This document shows positions 4,767 through 6,130 of a stretch of DNA of 6,130 bases, piece by piece. Origin of the DNA: Gemmatimonadota bacterium (GTDB lineage Bacteria > Gemmatimonadota > Gemmatimonadetes > Longimicrobiales > Longimicrobiaceae). A model generated the notes under the pieces. That model saw only the letters and a program-made list of their open reading frames with translations. It was not told where the DNA came from and ran no database searches. The DNA lies in NCBI GenBank assembly GCA_019348265.1, contig JAHWJV010000228.1, positions 1-6,130 on the forward strand, given 5' to 3'. The position numbers and the translations under genes were made by a program. Numbering within the stretch: position 1 is the first letter of the stretch; every line of letters starts with the position of its first letter.

Positions 4767-6130
4767 GGGATACCCGGGTTCCACCCGAGGCTGTGGCACT
4801 GATCGAAGCGGCGCTGGCAGAGGACGTGGGACCCGGTGACTGGACCTCTCTCTGGACCGTCCCCGCTGATCGCCTCGTCTCGGCACGGCTTGTCGCGAAG
4901 GCCTCGGGCGTTCTGGCAGGCGTCGCGGTTGCCGAGGCAGTCTTCGCTGCCGTGGATCGCAAGCTCGTGGTGAGTACGCGGTTGAAAGATTCGGATTCGG
5001 TGAGCCCAGACGCAGAGGTCCTGACGGTGAGCGGCAGCGCGCGAGCGATCCTGACAGCGGAGCGCGTCGCTCTGAACTTTCTGCAGCGACTGTCGGGAGC
5101 CGCCACACTCACGCGCCGCTACGTGGACGCCGTGGCCGGCACGGGCGCCGTGATTCTCGACACCCGGAAGACCACTCCCGGAATGCGGGCGCTCGAGAAG
5201 GCGGCCGTGCGTGCTGGTGGTGGATCGAACCACCGCTTCGGTTTGCACGACATGGTGCTGATCAAGGAGAACCACATCGCCGCCGCTGGAGGGATCACCG
5301 CCGCCGTGGGCTCGGTCCGCGAGTGCAACGAGCGCGGGCTCCGCGTGGAGGTCGAGACGACGACTCCCGAGGAGATCGAGGAGGCGCTGGCGGCGGGCGT
5401 CGACCGGATCCTGTTCGACAACATGAGCGTCGACGAGCTCCGCGCGGCGGTCGAGGGCGTCGGGCGCAACGAGCTGCTCCCCCGCGTCGTCGACGCGATG
5501 GCGGAGCTCGAGCCGGCGCTCGTCGAGAGCGACGGCCGGCGGCTGGTCGGTGAGGTGCTGCAGCGCGCCCGGCGTCGTTCGCTGGTGGTGCTGTTCACGT
5601 CACTGGACACCGCACCGCTCGAGCAGGGCCTGCTGCCGCTGCTGTCCTCGCTCACCTCCCGGCACACCGTGCTGCTCGCCGCGGTGGCCGACCCGCGCGT
5701 GGAGGAGATGGCGGGGTCATCCGGCTCGGTCGAGGCGGTGTACGACGCGGCCGCCGCCGAGCGCGCCCGCGGCGAGCGCCGGCGCCTCACGGCGCTGCTG
5801 CGCCGGCGCGGCGCGGGTCCGACCGTCCTCGTCTCGCCGCTGCTCGCGCTCATGCGCAACCAGATCGCGGCGGCCGAGCGGCTCGGGATCCGCGCGCTGA
5901 CCGTCAACTCCACGAACGTCGACGATTGGGACGCGGTCGCCGCCCAGCTCGCCGAGGAGGAGGACGGCGACCCGATCGGCACCCCCCTGGACCGCTGCGA
6001 AGACATAGAGGTAGACCCGGAGACCGGGGAGATCTACGCCGCTCTCACCAACAACACCGACCACGGCAACTTCTACGGCCAGATCCTCAAGGTCATCGAG
6101 GCCGAAAACGACCCGGAGGCTATGGAGTTT
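4754..6130 (+). CDS. nadC: Nicotinate-nucleotide pyrophosphorylase NadC, C-terminus replaced by foreign pieces
   Basis: NadC makes nicotinate mononucleotide from quinolinate and PRPP with loss of CO2, in de novo NAD synthesis. Residues 1 to about 235 are clear NadC: ALAEDVGPGDWTS at 20-32, NFLQRLSGAATLT at 108-120, DTRKTTPGMR at 136-145, GGGSNHRFGLHDM at 155-167, LIKENHI at 169-175, VEVE at 198-201 and LFDNMS at 220-225. The last part of the barrel, with the E-x-SGG and G-x-LTHS phosphate-binding loops (about 55 residues), is absent. Instead the frame continues for some 225 residues through DUF58, RecQ and PhoX pieces to the window edge without a stop. Start is ATG 4754 (13-base overlap with uppP) or GTG 4763, which gives a GTGA overlap; they cannot be separated by eye. 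NadC identity for 4754 to about 5450 is secure; the rest is not NadC. Confidence 0.88.
   Translation, partial: MDGVRDTRVPPEAVALIEAALAEDVGPGDWTSLWTVPADRLVSARLVAKASGVLAGVAVAEAVFAAVDRKLVVSTRLKDSDSVSPDAEVLTVSGSARAILTAERVALNFLQRLSGAATLTRRYVDAVAGTGAVILDTRKTTPGMRALEKAAVRAGGGSNHRFGLHDMVLIKENHIAAAGGITAAVGSVRECNERGLRVEVETTTPEEIEEALAAGVDRILFDNMSVDELRAAVEGVGRNELLPRVVDAMAELEPALVESDGRRLVGEVLQRARRRSLVVLFTSLDTAPLEQGLLPLLSSLTSRHTVLLAAVADPRVEEMAGSSGSVEAVYDAAAAERARGERRRLTALLRRRGAGPTVLVSPLLALMRNQIAAAERLGIRALTVNSTNVDDWDAVAAQLAEEEDGDPIGTPLDRCEDIEVDPETGEIYAALTNNTDHGNFYGQILKVIEAENDPEAMEF
5459..5812 (+). other. DUF58 protein C-terminal fragment, foreign to nadC
   Basis: Residues about 236-353 of the long frame read LLPRVVDAMAELEPALVES, then RRRSLVVLFTSLD, LEQGLLPLL, TSRHTVLLAAVADPRVEEMA and EAVYDAAAAERA. 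This is the C-terminal, von Willebrand A-like half of DUF58 proteins of actinobacterial style, with the usual 'lvvlfTsld...e.gLlp.l..l..rH.vl.a.v.Dp' progression. DUF58 genes normally sit beside a MoxR AAA ATPase and a transglutaminase-like gene; none is here. The fragment lacks the N-terminal membrane part and breaks before the last roughly 30 residues of the domain. Codons are almost entirely G/C-ending, more strictly so than in the early part of nadC. Confidence 0.75.
5816..5962 (+). other. RecQ-type helicase fragment (motif Ia region)
   Basis: Residues about 355-403 read GPTVLVSPLLALMRNQ, then AAERLGIRALTVNSTN and DDWDAVAAQL. This is the stretch of RecQ-family superfamily 2 DNA helicases just after the Walker A region: strand, motif Ia (SPLLALMRNQ), a helix, and the 'iNStn...w..v...l' segment that leads to motif II. 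The fragment has neither the Walker A lysine before it nor the DEAH box after it, so it is about 49 residues torn from a protein of 500 or more. The form with SPLLALMRNQI and NSTN looks actinobacterial to me. It cannot function here. Confidence 0.72.
5963..6130 (+). other. PhoX/DUF839-family phosphatase fragment at the window edge
   Basis: Residues about 404-459 read DGDPIGTPLDRCEDIEVDP, then TGEIYAALTNNTDHGNFYGQI and KVIEAENDPEAMEF. The core 'dRpEDIev.p.tG.vY.aLTNN' followed by 'G.I..i.E...D...m.F' is typical of the C-terminal half of PhoX alkaline phosphatases (DUF839), calcium/iron enzymes exported by the Tat system that release phosphate from organic esters. Here Cys replaces the more usual Pro before Glu-Asp. 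The piece runs off the window, so the rest may lie beyond. Codons include ATA, GTA and two GAA, unlike the preceding pieces, which suggests yet another source genome. Confidence 0.72.

Noticed and set aside
4764..4800. Terminator after uppP
   Set aside because: nadC begins inside the uppP end, and no hairpin followed by a T run is present here or in the bshA-uppP gap.
4754..6130. A new four-domain NadC-DUF58-RecQ-PhoX enzyme
   Set aside because: Each piece is an incomplete fragment without its catalytic partner motifs, and the pieces have no shared pathway or cell location; PhoX is an exported protein and NadC is cytoplasmic.

Overview
This is a GC-rich bacterial window whose core is one plus-strand housekeeping cluster, mutL-miaA-bshA-uppP-nadC, at about 420 to 5450. 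The genes overlap or sit within about 50 bases of each other. Protein style, gene order and the presence of bshA suggest a Gemmatimonadota-like organism. That is an inference from remembered family features, not from a search.

The core is flanked by sequence that does not belong to these genes. On the left (1-415) are the start of an actinobacterial RsiG-like anti-sigma gene on the minus strand and, divergent from it, the start of a DUF4388-domain gene with its own ribosome binding site. A possible WhiG/FliA-type promoter lies between them. At about 390-430 the DUF4388 frame runs directly into the middle of MutL, whose ATPase domain is missing. On the right, NadC loses its C-terminal phosphate-binding part at about 5450. 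The frame then passes through a DUF58 C-terminal piece (about 5460-5812), a RecQ-type helicase piece (about 5816-5962) and a PhoX/DUF839 piece (about 5963-6130), with no stop codon up to the window edge.

These four abrupt homology switches, each between unrelated partial proteins, are best explained as a chimeric contig (assembly or amplification artefact) joined at short GC-rich similarities. Real multidomain proteins are much less likely. All four switches happen to keep the reading frame, so an automatic annotation would show two plausible-looking fusion proteins that probably do not exist.

The trustworthy genes are miaA (tRNA A37 dimethylallyltransferase), bshA (first step of bacillithiol synthesis) and uppP (undecaprenyl-diphosphate recycling), all complete. 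The C-terminal two thirds of mutL (mismatch repair, endonuclease type) and the first roughly 235 residues of nadC (NAD synthesis) are also reliable. They are unrelated in pathway and look like a co-transcribed housekeeping string. I found no RNA gene, CRISPR array, insertion sequence, origin or convincing terminator, and no new biological system.
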